From positions 1,637,501 through 1,701,500 of the forward strand of contig JBBMNZ010000030.1 of the NCBI GenBank assembly GCA_037954325.1: a DNA stretch of 64,000 nucleotides. Reading direction: 5' to 3'. Positions within the stretch are counted from its first letter, which is position 1, and every line of letters begins with the position of its first letter. This stretch comes from Fistularia commersonii. Its lineage: Eukaryota > Chordata > Actinopteri > Syngnathiformes > Fistulariidae. The notes under the pieces were generated by a model. The model worked only from the letters and a program-made list of their open reading frames with translations. It ran no database searches and was not told where the DNA came from. A program made the position numbers and the translations under genes. Below, piece by piece: positions 22,330-34,689 of the stretch.

Positions 22330-23740
22330 TTCACGTGGGCGGGGGCCCACAAAATGCCAAACGTGTTAAGTTTTTGCTGCAGGGATTTTTTTTTTTTTTT
22401 TTTTTTTTTGCCCGCCGGGATTCTACCGAGGGGTCCCTTTATTTCGGGGGCGCGAAAAGCAAAAAAAAACACCCAAATCACAAGGGAAAAAGCGACAAGA
22501 CTCTTTACGCCGTCTCCAGGTGTGTCCTGGAAACGGCGAGTCCAGGTGAGGGAGTCTGCAGACTGCGGCGGTTCCTGACTCACCGGAAGTGTCTCGGTTT
22601 GGATTCCCGGAGAGTTGCTCACGCAAGCGGGGAAATGATTTCATGTGGCAGGAGGATGAGTGTGGAAAACAGGGGTGCCAATTTCTGACAAAGTGCAGGA
22701 CAGGGGTGGCCGACGCAAAAACACATAGCAGGGATTTCCATAGATACGGGAAAGCGTAAAAGCCCGGCTTCTCCGGGATCCAGACCTTTGCTCATGCAAG
22801 AATACAGTTTTTGCACTAATGCAAAATAAAAAATCTTTATTTTTGGCGTGCAGATGTTTTTCAACCTTCATTCAGTCGACTTTTTTTGACCCATCCCTAA
22901 CCGGGCGGCAGATGTGTGTGTTTTTTTTCCATCTTTTTCTAGCTCTTTAAAACATATCCTATCATTGATTTGCAATACGGAATTAAAGAAATGTTGGTAA
23001 ATGTTGGTAAATGTGCAATATTTCATTTCATAACAGCTACACTACAATTTTTCCTTTTATCATACTATTGTGCACTCCTTACCTCACTTGTTTACTAAGA
23101 CACTTTATAGTTTATCTTTATTTCTAATTCTGCCTTTTTCTTTTTATTATTTATTACTGTTCTATTTTCTGTAACTCTGGCACAACAATTTCCTTCGGGA
23201 TTAATAAAGTTGTGCTTATCTTATCTTATCTTAAATGTTCACTTCGGTTTTCGATCGGAGCAATCCGAGGATGAACGCCGCTCGAGTCCAACCTTCCGAA
23301 AGCGGCGTGACTGAGTGAAACTTCGAGGCGTCGCGACTGAAATGACATCTGAGAAGACGTCGGTCCGGTTCATCACCGTCCTCGAGGGGGAACCGAGGAG
23401 CGACGGACTCGGGTTCCAAAAAAGGCTTTAAAGAACCGGTTTGAAACCATGCTTTGACCTCCGTGAGTCACCGATTATGAATACCGCTTAACTGCTTAGC
23501 CTGTACTTAGCCTCCGCGGGGGGCGGAGCCTATCCAGGGGGGCGGAGCCAAACCCTGCACACATATTTATAAAACAGATAAATACTTTCTATTAACACAC
23601 ATGAAAAAATGGAAACTAGCGGGAGATAGCAGCCGCTTACAGCAGCGACACAAGTGAGTGAATGGATGAGTGAATGTATACAAGAGTGAAAGGATGAATG
23701 AACGATTTTTATCGAGAGCAGGGCTGGATGTTACCTGCCG
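22330..23740. other. Upstream flank of the CCN2-like gene, no further gene seen
   Basis: Holds a T run (22387-22410), an AT-rich stretch, and a LINE 3' tail near 23165-23235 (CACAACAATTTCCTTCGGGA, then AATAAAGTTGTG and CTTAT repeats). Reading frames here carry no recognisable domain. Confidence 0.5.
23165..23235 (+). mobile_element. LINE 3' tail fragment
   Basis: 'CACAACAATTTCCTTCGGGA' followed by TTAATAAAGTTG and CTTAT repeats. The same tail recurs at 27714-27760. Confidence 0.7.
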
Positions 23741-23744
23741 AACG

Positions 23745-25715
23745 TCCTCTCACGTCATATAGACACAACATTCACCCTCTCATTCACATCATAAAGAGAA
23801 ATGAAACCATTCACACGTCCATAGGTACATTCATCCATTCACCCTTTCATTCACATGCAATATAAAGACATTCACCCTCTCATTCACATCATAAAGTGAC
23901 ATGAAACCATTCGCCCTCTCATTCACACGTCCATCGGGACAACATTCACCCTCTCATTCACCCTGTCATTCGCATCATATAGACATGAAACCATTCACAC
24001 GTCCATCAGGTCATACAACAGTCACCCTCTCATTCACATCATATAGAGATATTCATCCATTCACCCTCTCATTCATGTCATATAGACATGAACCCATTCA
24101 CTCTCTCATTCACATGTCCATAGGTACATACATTCATTCACCCTTTCATTCTTACATGATAAAGAGATGGCATTCACCCTCTCATTCACATCATAAAGTG
24201 ACATGAAACCATTCGCCCTCTCATTCACACGTCCATCGGGACAACATTCACCCTCTCATTCACCCTGTCATTCGCATCATATAGACATGAAACCATTCAC
24301 ACGTCCATCAGGTCATACAACAGTCACCCTCTCATTCACATCATAAAGAGATATTCATCCATTCACCCTCTCATTCATGTCATATAGACATGAACCCATT
24401 CACTCTCTCATTCACACGTCCATAGGTACATACATCCATTCACCCTTTCATTCGTACATGATAACGAGATGGCATTCACCCTCTCATTCACATCATAAAG
24501 AGACATGAAACCATTCACCCTCTCATTCACACGTCCATCGGGACAACATTCACCTTCTCATTTGCCCTTTCGTTTACGTCATATAGATATGAAACCATTC
24601 ACTCTCTCATTCACACGTCCATTGGGACACATAACATTCACCAGCTCATTCACATCGTAAAGAGATATTCATCCATTCACCCTCTCATTAATGTCATCTA
24701 AACATGAAACCATTCATCCTCTCATTCACATGTCCATCGGGACAACATTCACCCTCTCATTCACCCTGTCATGCCCATCATATAGAATTTAAACCATTCA
24801 CACGTCCATCAGGTAGTACAACATTCACCCTCTCATTCACGTCATGAAGAGATATTCATCCATTCACTCTTTCATTCATGTCATATAGACTTAAACCCAT
24901 TCACTCTCTCATTCACACGTCCATAGGTGCATCCATCCATTCACCCTTTCATTCCTACACGATAAAGAGACAGCATTCTCCCTCTCATTCACGTCAAAAA
25001 GAGATATGAGTCCATTCACCCTCTCATTCACGTCATCTTGACATGAAACCATTTTCACGTCCATCAGGACGTTCATCCATTCACCCTCTTATTCACATGT
25101 AATATAAAGACATTCACCCTCTCATTCATGTCGTAAAGAGACATGAAACTATTCATCCTCTCATTCACACGTCCATCGGGACAACATTCACCCACTCATT
25201 CACCCTCTCATTCACCCTTTCATTCACATCATATAGACATTAAACCATTCACACGTCCATCAGGTCATACAACATTCACCCTCTCATTCATATCATAAAG
25301 AGATATTCATCCATTCACCTTCTCATTCATGTCATATGAAACCATTCATCCTCTCATTCACACGTCCATCGGGACAACACTCACCCACTCATTCACCCTT
25401 TCATTCACATCATATAGACATGAAACCATTCACTCTCTCATTCACACGTCCATTGGTACATGCTACATTCGCCCTCTCATTCACATCATAAAGAGGCATG
25501 AATCCATTCACCCTTTCATTCACATCATCTAGACATGAAACGCCATCAGGACATACGACATTCACCCTCTCATTTTTGTCATGAAGAGACATCCATCCAT
25601 TCACCCTTTCATTCATACATAATATAGAGACAGCATTCAGCCTCTCATTCACACATCCATGGCTACATGCTACATTCACCCTCTCATTCACGTCATGTAG
25701 AGACATTAACTGTAT
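23745..25715. repeat. 2-kb minisatellite (CATTCACCCTCTCATTCACA) with higher-order period
   Basis: About 40 degenerate units built on CATTCACCCTCTCATTCAC, separated by ATCATATAGACATGAAAC- or CACGTCCATCGGGACAAC-type spacers. The spacer GTCCATCGGG falls at 23929, 24231, 24533, 24732, 25171 and 25363. The first spacings are both 302 bp, and the flanking units match across them almost base for base. On the minus strand it reads GTGAATGAGAGGGTGAATGG, like the 3' part of a common fish interspersed repeat. Confidence 0.93.
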
Positions 25716-28700
25716 TTCAGACGGTTCGGTCAAACCCGCTGGGCCTTCAAAACCATTTTGGATTTTACAGATGCTTTTAGAGACTTTCTGTTAAAAAAAA
25801 CAAAATAAAATTAAAAAAAAAAAGCGCTACCAGGTTCTCCCTTGGAAACGGAATCACCGCGTCATTTTGATTTTGCCGTGACGAATGACGCGATCAATTG
25901 CACAGAGACAAAGAATGATTTACGTAAGTATGAAAACAGTGAGTGGTTGTAAGCGGCCGCTCGCCCGCAGGAACCACATCATTACATGTTATTTGTCTCT
26001 CCGCCGCCGCCGCAAACATTACATAACCCCCGTGTTCGGCGGCAGACGAGGAGCTGACGATGTTTAACCCGGGAAAAAATGGCCGCTCCTTCTTTCCCAC
26101 AGTCTTTGCACGGCGGGCCGACGCAAAACTATCAATTAGCGGACAGGTGTGCGGTAAAAACACTCTGCGAAAGCCTGCAGGGGCTACACGTCAACCGCTA
26201 GTTTTCCCTGACGGGTGATTTTTTTTTTTTCAAATATTTTCCCTTCAAACGTGTGAAAAACATCCGCGGCGTCCTCTGATTCTTAGGTGGGATCAGCCAA
26301 GGCTAGCTAGCTTCGGCATTGCCCGACCTTTCTTAGCCGCGTCCGACTTTTCTTGAAACGTCCATCTTGAAAACAGTCTTGACAATAAATCTGGAACCAT
26401 TTCTTCTCTTCCTTCAGCCGTCATGGGTGGACAAATTAGCTGTTATATCAACGCTCGCTACAGATGCTAGCTGGAGGCCTGCTAGCTGGCTAGTACATTC
26501 TCTGACTATCCAATCAAAGGGCGTTTGATGTTACCGCAGCCTTCTAGAAGGCCTTGGTGTTGCAGCTTAAAATCTAATTGGTTGAAGCAACAGTTTCATT
26601 GACCCTTATTTTTCGCGAGAGTGCCCGTGAATCTGATTCTTTGACTTTGACTCTGCCCGGCAACAAATAATGGCTGAAATGTGATTGGTTAAATGCTTTA
26701 GTGTGAGAATACATGTCTGGAAGCAGGACAGCCGCGGAAAAGGCTATGAAAGGAAGCGGACGGACCATTTGGAATTATTTAATAAGTATTCAGGACAAAC
26801 TAAAATTAAAATCAGTCAGTTGTTCAGATTCTTTTTTAGGCCAGCAGAGAAGGCCTTGTAGGCCACTGCTTACACCAGAGTCAGGGTTGTGATTGGGCGA
26901 GAGGCCGGGTTCAACAGGCTTGGTCTCAGTGTGGCGTGAATGAGAGGGTGAACGTTTCTCTAATAAGAATAAGAATAATACATTTTATTTCAGGCGCCTT
27001 ATGCTGGGCTGACACCTTAAGATGGCGAAAAGACTCGTGCAAAAGTGTCATCTCACACCAGCTCACATCTAAAGGCTAGTTTTTAGAGTTTTAAACTCAA
27101 ACCGAGCTACGATTCATATACACAAAATAGAGAGCAAGTACAAAGGTCGGATTGCGAGTTCTGTTGAGTGGAGCAACCAGAACCACCTTCTGCATCAACA
27201 TCTCCAAGACCGAGGAGGTGGTTGTTGGGGAAGAATCGGAGGAGACACGTATCAATCACCATCTAGGATGGAGGTGGAGATAGTGGACCCCTAAACGTAC
27301 CTTGGGGGTCCATATCAACAATAAACACAACACAGATGCCCTCGACGGGAAGCTCTTCCCGAGGTTGTATGAATAAATAAATTAAAAAAAATAAAGAAAA
27401 AAAAATAGGAAATAATAGAAATAAAGTAAAAATGGTAAAGATCAAGAGAAATAAATTAAATTAAATTAAAATATATGCAAAAATATATGTAACCTACATA
27501 CATGTGTATTTACAAGCACATGTATATGAGTATATATCATATTTTTTAATTCCTCTTCCTTCAGCTGCAGGGAATCTTCAAATCTTTATAGCCTTGACTT
27601 TGACACTTCATATCTATTTGTATTTCTTATTCTCCCCATTTTTTTTTTTTTTTTTCTACTGTTTATACAATTTCCAACTATCATTCATTATTGTTATTTT
27701 TTACTTGAAACTCTGACACAACAATTTCCTTCGGGATAAATAAAGTTGCTCTTATTCTTATTTACGTGTATAAATTAGGGTTATTCCACAGGAAACAATG
27801 GAATTATTATACATACGTACTGTATATACGCACATATCTATACGTGACAAATCAATTCCCCCTATGGGGATCAATAAAGTCTTATCTTATCTTACAACTT
27901 CACGTGTCGCAGAGCACGAGCTCGCCATTTGCGGCGAAAGAGAAATCCCTTTACGATCATCGGGCAGAAAATCTGGCTTCCTTCATCTTCCGCGACAGGA
28001 AGTCACGGGTTTCTCAGTTGCATAATTTTCTTTGGTGAACGCCGATTCCTTCACCTCGACCCCTTCGGCGCTCCGAGTAAAAACACGCCGCTTGATCGGG
28101 AAGCGCGGAGTTAATAACATCCTGCGTTTGGGTCGAGCGGCCGAAGCGAGGGAAGGTGTTTGACTGGAATTAGGGCTCGCCGTGTTGCTTTTGGCGGCGG
28201 CGGTTCGTCCAGCTGCTCTAATAAGCCCCGCTTTACCCAAAGCCTCAGATATCCAGCTGAGGGTGAATAATACGACGAACGCATGTTTCTATAGAACCGT
28301 GGGCAGCTTACGGACGAATCTGATGTCCTAGAAGGAACACCGAGTCCAAATTGTTCCAAAAGTCCAAAGAAGAACATGTACATTATGACATTTATATGTA
28401 ATGAACTGTTCCTTTAAAAAAAATACATGATTAACAACCTGAGATTCATGAAGAAAAGTAACAACACTATGTCTCACTTCTGTCTTCTCAGTTCTTTGTG
28501 CTTTTTGTCGCATTCGAGTCTCATGGTAGAACCCAAACCTGCTGCATCCACACCGAACATACAGGTTTCTTATTCACCTCAACCAACAAATAAGAATTGG
28601 TCCGTTTTTCTCGGAAAACCCAACATTCCACGTCCACTTTTCTCTTTTTTTGACGCTGATGAGGGTGTCGGGTCCGACGGAAAAGCGGGTAAATTTATAG

Positions 28701-28822
28701 CAATAAATGAAAAGGCTACTTTACAGACCTGGAAGCAGCATGGCTGCCATCTGCTGTTAGCTGTGATGCTAACAGTGACTAAAACAGTTGCACCTCTAGC
28801 AGATTTTCATGATTTTTATGTA
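25716..28822. other. No gene recognised; scattered LINE tails
   Basis: Holds LINE 3' tails near 27650-27760 and 27855-27896, a GTGAATGAGAGGGTGAACG unit near 26935, and A/T runs. Frames up to about 130 aa (for example 28427-28828) show no recognisable motif. Confidence 0.45.
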
Positions 28823-29638
28823 CGGTGATCCCTCGCTATAACGCGGTTTACTTTTCACGGTTTTGCTACTTGACGGATTTGCATGGTGCATTGTGTTCTG
28901 CATTCTGATTGGCTAAAAAGTCACTCCGCTTCTTCTCTACCTGTGCGTCAATAACGTTGCAGTTTAATATGCACACGTACGTAAAACAGCTTGCCGAATT
29001 TACATGATGTACGTGGAAATTCTCTTGCAATTTCGAGTTTCTCTAAAACCCATAATGTTGACAAAACGCTCTGGAGCGACAAAAGGGCCCAAAAGGCAGC
29101 GGAAGATGCTATCTATCGCAGATAAAGTTAAACTTCTGGACATGCTAAGGGAAGCTAAAAGCTATGCGGCTGCAGGTCGGCATTACGGAATGAATGAATC
29201 TTCCGTTCGTTCCATAAAGAAGGAAGAAAAAAACATAAGGACGACAGCAGCGATAAGTTTTAATAAGGATGCAAAAAGGGTTGCAACTGTCCGCAATTTT
29301 TTTCATAATCATTTTTAATTTTCTTCCGTTTAATCCAATTCCTCAGGTCGCAGTGGGCGGAGCTAATCTCCACCATTTGAAACCTTCTGTTCACATTGAT
29401 GATTAAAATTATTATTTGACAGTACAGAAGTTATCTGTTGAAAAAAAACGTACAGTACTTTTATTTGTGAAACAAATGATTGAGCCTGTAAAATGGTTTG
29501 TTCTTTCTTTTCAATGTATAATAGAGTATTTAATTGTATAATAATTGTAAATAAAAAATGAAGGTTTCTACTTCACAGATTTTGCCTATCACGGGTTCTT
29601 TTTGGAACGTAACCCCCGTGAAAAACAAGCGTATACTG
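28823..29638 (+). mobile_element. Non-autonomous pogo/Tigger-like element
   Basis: An 816-bp element bounded by TA on the left. The left end is CGGTGATCCCTCGCTATAAC and the right end, inverted, is CAGTATACGCTTGTTTTTCA. Both are variants of the Tigger terminal type. It encodes only a CENP-B-like HTH N-terminus. A second copy in opposite orientation lies at 38677-39600. Confidence 0.8.
29055..29318 (+). pseudogene. Tigger/pogo transposase N-terminus (CENP-B HTH)
   Basis: From MLTKRSGATKGPKRQRKML the frame runs through DKVKLLDMLREAKSYAAAGR, HYGMNESSVRSIKK, the helix-turn-helix DNA-binding segment shared by pogo/Tigger transposases and CENP-B. It stops after NFFHNHF. The DDE catalytic domain is absent. 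The same truncated end is present in the second copy. Confidence 0.8.
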
Positions 29639-29639
29639 C

Positions 29640-32600
29640 ATTTGTCAAATTGTAGATTTATTCCCCGGATCGGATTGGACCCCCGGTGGGTCGGATGTTT
29701 GATCCCACTGATCTAGAGAACAAATGAAAGAAAAACAACTTGCATCGATTCTTATTCAGTTGCTAACAATACATGTTAGCGCCGCAGGATATTTCTTTTT
29801 CAATTAAGGTTGTATTTGTTTAGATTTTCTAGACGCCGAAAACAAAATTTCTATTTTAAAACTCTGGAATTGTCTTCACCTCCATGATTGCTGTCGGTTC
29901 CCGCGTTGGCATCCAGCATCTGGTGTTCGTTTGGTCTCCGAATGAATAGACGAGTCCCGGTTTGGCCCGACCCCGATGCCATCGCCGTTGCATAACGTCT
30001 TCTACCTTCTGAAAATATTTTGCATACGCGTCTAAACAGACGCTCGGATATTTGCTCAATCCATAAAAGTAATCTAGTCCCGTAAGCCAGACTTACGGAC
30101 GACGTGTGAGGGCGCCAGGCTTATCGTCCGCCTCCCGCCGAGCAGCTCCGTGGACCTTAAATCACTGATTTATCTCAGCTGACTCGTATTTCCTGAGCCG
30201 TGACCTCACCTGTTGATATGCTGACCGCTGTTATTAGAGTCGGATTAGCCTCTGACACCTCTGAAAGCTGAAAGCTGCAGGAAACCTGATTGGGCCAGAT
30301 AAACCGATCACCGGGGGTGATTTCCCCGCTGAAATATCAGAAAACAAGGACGGGAATTCGCCAGCGGGTCACCTGGTGGGAATGGCAGCTTTCCAGCGTA
30401 AGGCCGGGGGGATACGGAGTCGACCGAACATATAGGAACATGTGGTGGATGGATCACAGGGATGGGGATCATCTAAGAGCCCGCGGCTCGAGGGAGGTTT
30501 GAAGGAACGTGGACGCGCTCCAGTGGAACAATACCAATCGGTTCATTAGTCATGGCGGACCACGTAGCGGTCACGTGCGAAAACATGTGAAAGGACCGCA
30601 ATCGAGAGGGAGTCGGCACATTCGGGGTTTTGCAGCTTGCCAAGTGACGACTCACAGAAGGATCTCGCTGGTGACTTTTTCTCTGAATGGTCATTATTTG
30701 GATCTCAAAGACCCCAACAGGACTTCAACAGTGCCCAGACTGCCTTACCGAGCTGGCTCCTAAGACATACCTCATTAGGGTACAACCTAGATACCAGTGT
30801 AGCTTGTATCCAGAGCCGGTTTTGGGCCAGAAAAGTTCTAAGAGCTGTCCGGATCTTTGGTTCGCTGCGCTACCCTCCAGCCTGGAGAACCCCTGAATAT
30901 GTTCCCACGAGCGAGGAGGGACCACGGAGAGACCCATGCGACGCAACTGTCTCCAAAGAAGAAAGAGAAGACGGCAAGGACAACACGGAGGTGGAAGCTG
31001 CAAAGCTGTTCATAAAACATGGACACTCGGATGGTTCAAGTGTATCTTCTCCCTGCACTTCGCCATGTGAGGGCCTCGGCGTTAGGTAACTCCAAATTTA
31101 TTCTGTGAGCCTTTGGAAACTCCTCGGAGGCATGGCAAGACCAGAAGAGTTTGGCCCTTTTCGTCCTTTTCCTCGCTGTACTGTCCGTTTTGTCGCAAAA
31201 AGGTAGTTTTTAAAAATGGTACTCTGGCACGCAAGAAGTATCTGGTGGTGCTTTAGGAGTTCCACCAATCATCTATGTCACAGAAGACAGTGCCTTGGAT
31301 AGGGAGTTGAAATGGCTCTTGGAACTGAAGGTCCCTGCTGTCCCAACCTTCCTGAAAAGGTTCTAGGAACTGCAAAAAGGTCCTCCGGTGCAAAACAACG
31401 ACTAGCCTCTACCGTTAGCAACAACTTTGTGGCGTGATTAACTTCGTCTTGCTAGCTCACTGGTGCGAAACTCTTGAAATAACCGGCGTTCTCCACAACA
31501 AAGAGCATCCCTCGCACTCCAGTCAACATAAACTTTTGAAAGTACTGCACTTGTTTGCCCGTCTTCCCTAATTGGAACCACGTCTTCCTCGGAGAGCTTG
31601 CGGCTGTTGACACATCGAGGTAAACAATCCGACTTACTGTAACTGCGCCGAAAATATACCAGAAGAGGCAGCTCCCGTCCTCCTTGTTTGTCCAAGGAGC
31701 GAAAGGCGAACGCACGACAAACACGGAAACGTTGCAGGGAAGTTTGAAATGCCTCTGAATATCCGGAGGCGGGCGGTTTATTTAACGTACAGGTGTCAGG
31801 AAACGGTCGGACTATGGATGAAAACCAGCGGAACAACAAGCCCAGTATTCCAGCCGTCCCGACCCCCCCTTGCGGAAAACATCTCAGTCATCGCGGGCCG
31901 GGCTTCGGTTCTCAGGGAGCCGGAGCCGCTCTTTGAACTTCCTCTGCAAATTTAAGTCAATATTATTCACTTGATTATGAATCAAAAAAAAAAAAAAAAA
32001 AGCTGCAAAACTGGATTCAAAGGGCCGAGAGCGAGGGGGGGGAGGAAAGTGCAAGGGTTGGCACACTGGGATTTAGCTTCTTGCTGAGGTGATAGAACCT
32101 CGTCCTTCTCCCAGACATGAGTTCAACACTTTAATCTTCCATTATATCCAGATATTTATTATTTTCCAGGCTGTTCCAGCCAACCCTGGCGCGCCCCCCC
32201 CGCCCCCCTTTCCCCTCACTTCTGTTTTCCTTGCATATCGTCGTACACTAAAGCCCGGAGTCCTTGCATCAGCTTGAACTTTTGTTTTTGCACCAAATAG
32301 TGGAATTAAGGACACGCCGTTTCACAAGAAGTGACTTCGGGCCGAGTCCGCCTGGATGGGAGGCGGCTTTTCCGACCGCGGCGTTTTCCCGAAGCGAGGG
32401 GTCGTTTTTTTGGGGGTTATTTTTTTGGGGGGTTCCAGTCTGATGGCCATCTAAGTTCTTACTGAAGAGAATCACAGCAGGGCTGAAGGGCGCGCTGGAT
32501 CGCAGTGTTTGAAGAGGTACGAATTCAGGTGAGGAGGTTGCCTTTCAATTCGGGACATTTTTTGTTTCTGATTCAAATATTGATCGCTATTTATTGACGA

Positions 32601-32739
32601 GGTGAGTTCTCGCTCCTTTCAGTGGACGGATGCTGATCTAAAGAAAATATATCCTCCATTTTTAGGAGCCCGGCACAATTTCCTGATTTGGCAACTGCGA
32701 TCCAAAAAGTACAAATAAAAATAACTGTCAACTTAATCT
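29640..32739. other. No gene recognised
   Basis: Over 3 kb without a recognisable exon or named repeat. Longest frames (plus 30637-31089, minus 31839-31438) lack domains and splice context. A runs occur near 31985-32000. Confidence 0.45.
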
Positions 32740-33620
32740 TCTTTTCAACCTCATCAACCTTCTCCATCTAACCCTATTGGCTGGATCCTCCTCTCTGATG
32801 CTAACTTCATATCCTCTCGTCCACACACCTTCTCGTTGGTCTTCTTCTAGACCTCCAAATGCAGCATCCGTCTACTATCCCTCCTCTGTACATGACCCAA
32901 CCATCTCAGTCTATGTCCGGAACATCTCTGCATCTCTTCATCTCTGCAACCTCTAGTTCTGCCTGCTGTCTTTTGGTCATTGGAACAGTTTCTAGTCCAA
33001 ACATCATCACTGGTCTCACCACTGTCTTGTACACCTTTCCTTTTATTCTGGCTGAAAGTCTTCTCTTGGTACCCCTGACACTTTTCTCCACCCATTCCAA
33101 CCTGCTTGGACCGTCTCTTCACCTCTTTTCCGCACTCTCTCCTACGCTCTGGACTGTTGACCCTAAGTACCTGAAATCCTCCAGCTTCTTGATCTCCACT
33201 CCCTGTAGCCTCACCGCTCCACCCGAGTTCCTCCCATTCACACACATATATTCTGTCTTGCTGCGACTCACCTTCGTTCCTCTTCTTACCAGAGCATACC
33301 TTCACCTCTCTGGATGTTCCTCAAACCGTTCCCTACTCTCACTACAGATCACAATGTCATCTGCAAACATCATGATCCATGGAGATTCCTGTCCAACCTC
33401 ATCTGTCAGCCTGTCCATCACCACTGCAAACAAGAGCTCAGAGCTGAAGTCCCACCTCCTCCTTGAACTTGTCTGTTACAGCACACCTCAGCACTGTCTC
33501 ACAGCGAGCATACATGTCCTGCACCAGTCTAACATACTTCTCTGCCACTCCAGACTTCCTCATACAATACCAGAGTTCCTCTCTCAGCACCACTGTGGTT
33601 TGCTTTTTCTAGCTCTAACT
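32740..33620 (-). mobile_element. RTE-like LINE fragment
   Basis: Minus-strand translation aligns with the copies at 16.8 and 41.6 kb: ADDIVICSESRERF-type region, RRLSARIKGKVYKTVVRPVM, MFGLETVPMTKRQQAELEVA and RLRWLGHVQRRDS. It contains small deletions and the same frame change after EVKRRSKQVGMGGEKC. It is truncated at both ends. Confidence 0.85.
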
Positions 33621-33660
33621 GTCAACTCAAGGGGGTTAACAGGAGACTTTAATCGCCAAG

Positions 33661-33661
<1 letters not shown>

Positions 33662-33719
<58 letters not shown>
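33662..33719. repeat. (TG)n microsatellite
   Basis: TG run followed by GAATGAATGAG-type units. Confidence 0.97.
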
Positions 33720-33723
<4 letters not shown>

Positions 33724-33804
33724 AATGAGTGAATGGTGTGTGAGTATGAGGGTGAATGGTTGTATGTCTCTAGATGACCTATGAAGGAATAAGCAAATGG
33801 TCGT

Positions 33805-34060
33805 ATGTTGGCGGCATGGAGGCGCAGTGGTTAGGCCTCACAGCACGAAGGACTGTGGTCGGAGTTAGCATGTTCTCCCACAGGATCCTTCCACAGTCCA
33901 AACACATGCAGCAGGTTCATTGGAAAAATTGGGAAACATGTGGGAATGAGAGAGTGAGTGGTTGTCAGTCTGTTTATGTGGCCCTACAACAACTGACTGT
34001 CCACCAGTCCAGCTGCGATGACTCCTGCTTCCCTCACGAGTAGGATACGCAGTAGCCAAA
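33805..34060 (+). mobile_element. Common fish interspersed repeat (GGCGCAGTGGTTAG family)
   Basis: Starts 'GGCGGCATGGAGGCGCAGTG'-like, then GTTAGCATGTTCTCCCACAG, CAGTCCAAACACATGCAG, GAATGAGAGAGTGAGTGGTT and CTGTCCACCAGTCCAGCTG. This is the order seen in a very abundant teleost repeat. Other copies or pieces lie at 14640, 36205, 44285 and 61600. Confidence 0.75.
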
Positions 34061-34273
34061 GTATTTCTCTACCAGTGGCCGGTATCTTCTGGAACAATTG
34101 AACAATTGTAAGAACTCAAAGGAGTTCCTTGTTCCAGAGTCCCATTTTTTTTATAAAACCGAATACAATTTGCGGTCTTTATTTCTGTATGAAGTCCACG
34201 TAGATATGCTATCCTTATTACTTTTAGAGCGACAGCAGTCACTAGCACCTGCCAACTCACATACTCCCCCTTC

Positions 34274-34303
34274 AGGTGAGGCACAGTATTGTCTGCCTCA
34301 CCT
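34274..34303. repeat. Palindrome AGGTGAGGCA ... TGCCTCACCT
   Basis: Perfect 10-bp arms around a 10-nt loop. Related to the larger palindrome at 34626-34681. Confidence 0.9.
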
Positions 34304-34625
34304 CATAAATTTTCTCTAGGCTTTATTTTCTGATCAGCGAGAATAATTATATCACGCGCTTACGCTAATGCTATTACACAGCTTGTAGAAGGTGGTGGCG
34401 CATATAACAACATAATAAATCTTTCTTTAAACATTCTTTAGGCGACAGAAATGAACCCGTTCCACGCAGCCCAGTGTGCAGAGCTGAGTTCGATCAGGAA
34501 ATGCGCAAATTCAGCAATTCGTACTTGAAAACATTCGGAAAAAGATGGACATCATACACAAAATACAATTGTGAATCAGATCAGTGGAAAAATGTTATAT
34601 TATGATATCATTGTTTGTTTGTTTA

Positions 34626-34681
34626 TTTTCATTCTGACAGGTGAGGCAGAGCATCGCCTGCCTCACCTGTCATAATGAAAA
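34626..34681. repeat. 24-bp-arm palindrome with AGGTGAGGCAG core
   Basis: Arms 34626-34649 and 34658-34681 pair over 24 bp with one mismatch around an 8-nt loop. The core is TGACAGGTGAGGCAG. With the smaller palindrome 350 bp upstream, it may mark the ends of one DNA element of about 0.4 kb. Confidence 0.9.
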
Positions 34682-34689
34682 CATTCTCC

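Noticed and set aside
30637..31089. 150-aa plus-strand frame
   Set aside because: No domain, no splice signals in register, and composition like its non-coding surroundings.
32859..33728. 289-aa plus-strand frame
   Set aside because: It is the antisense shadow of an RTE-like LINE copy that runs on the minus strand and ends in a TG repeat.
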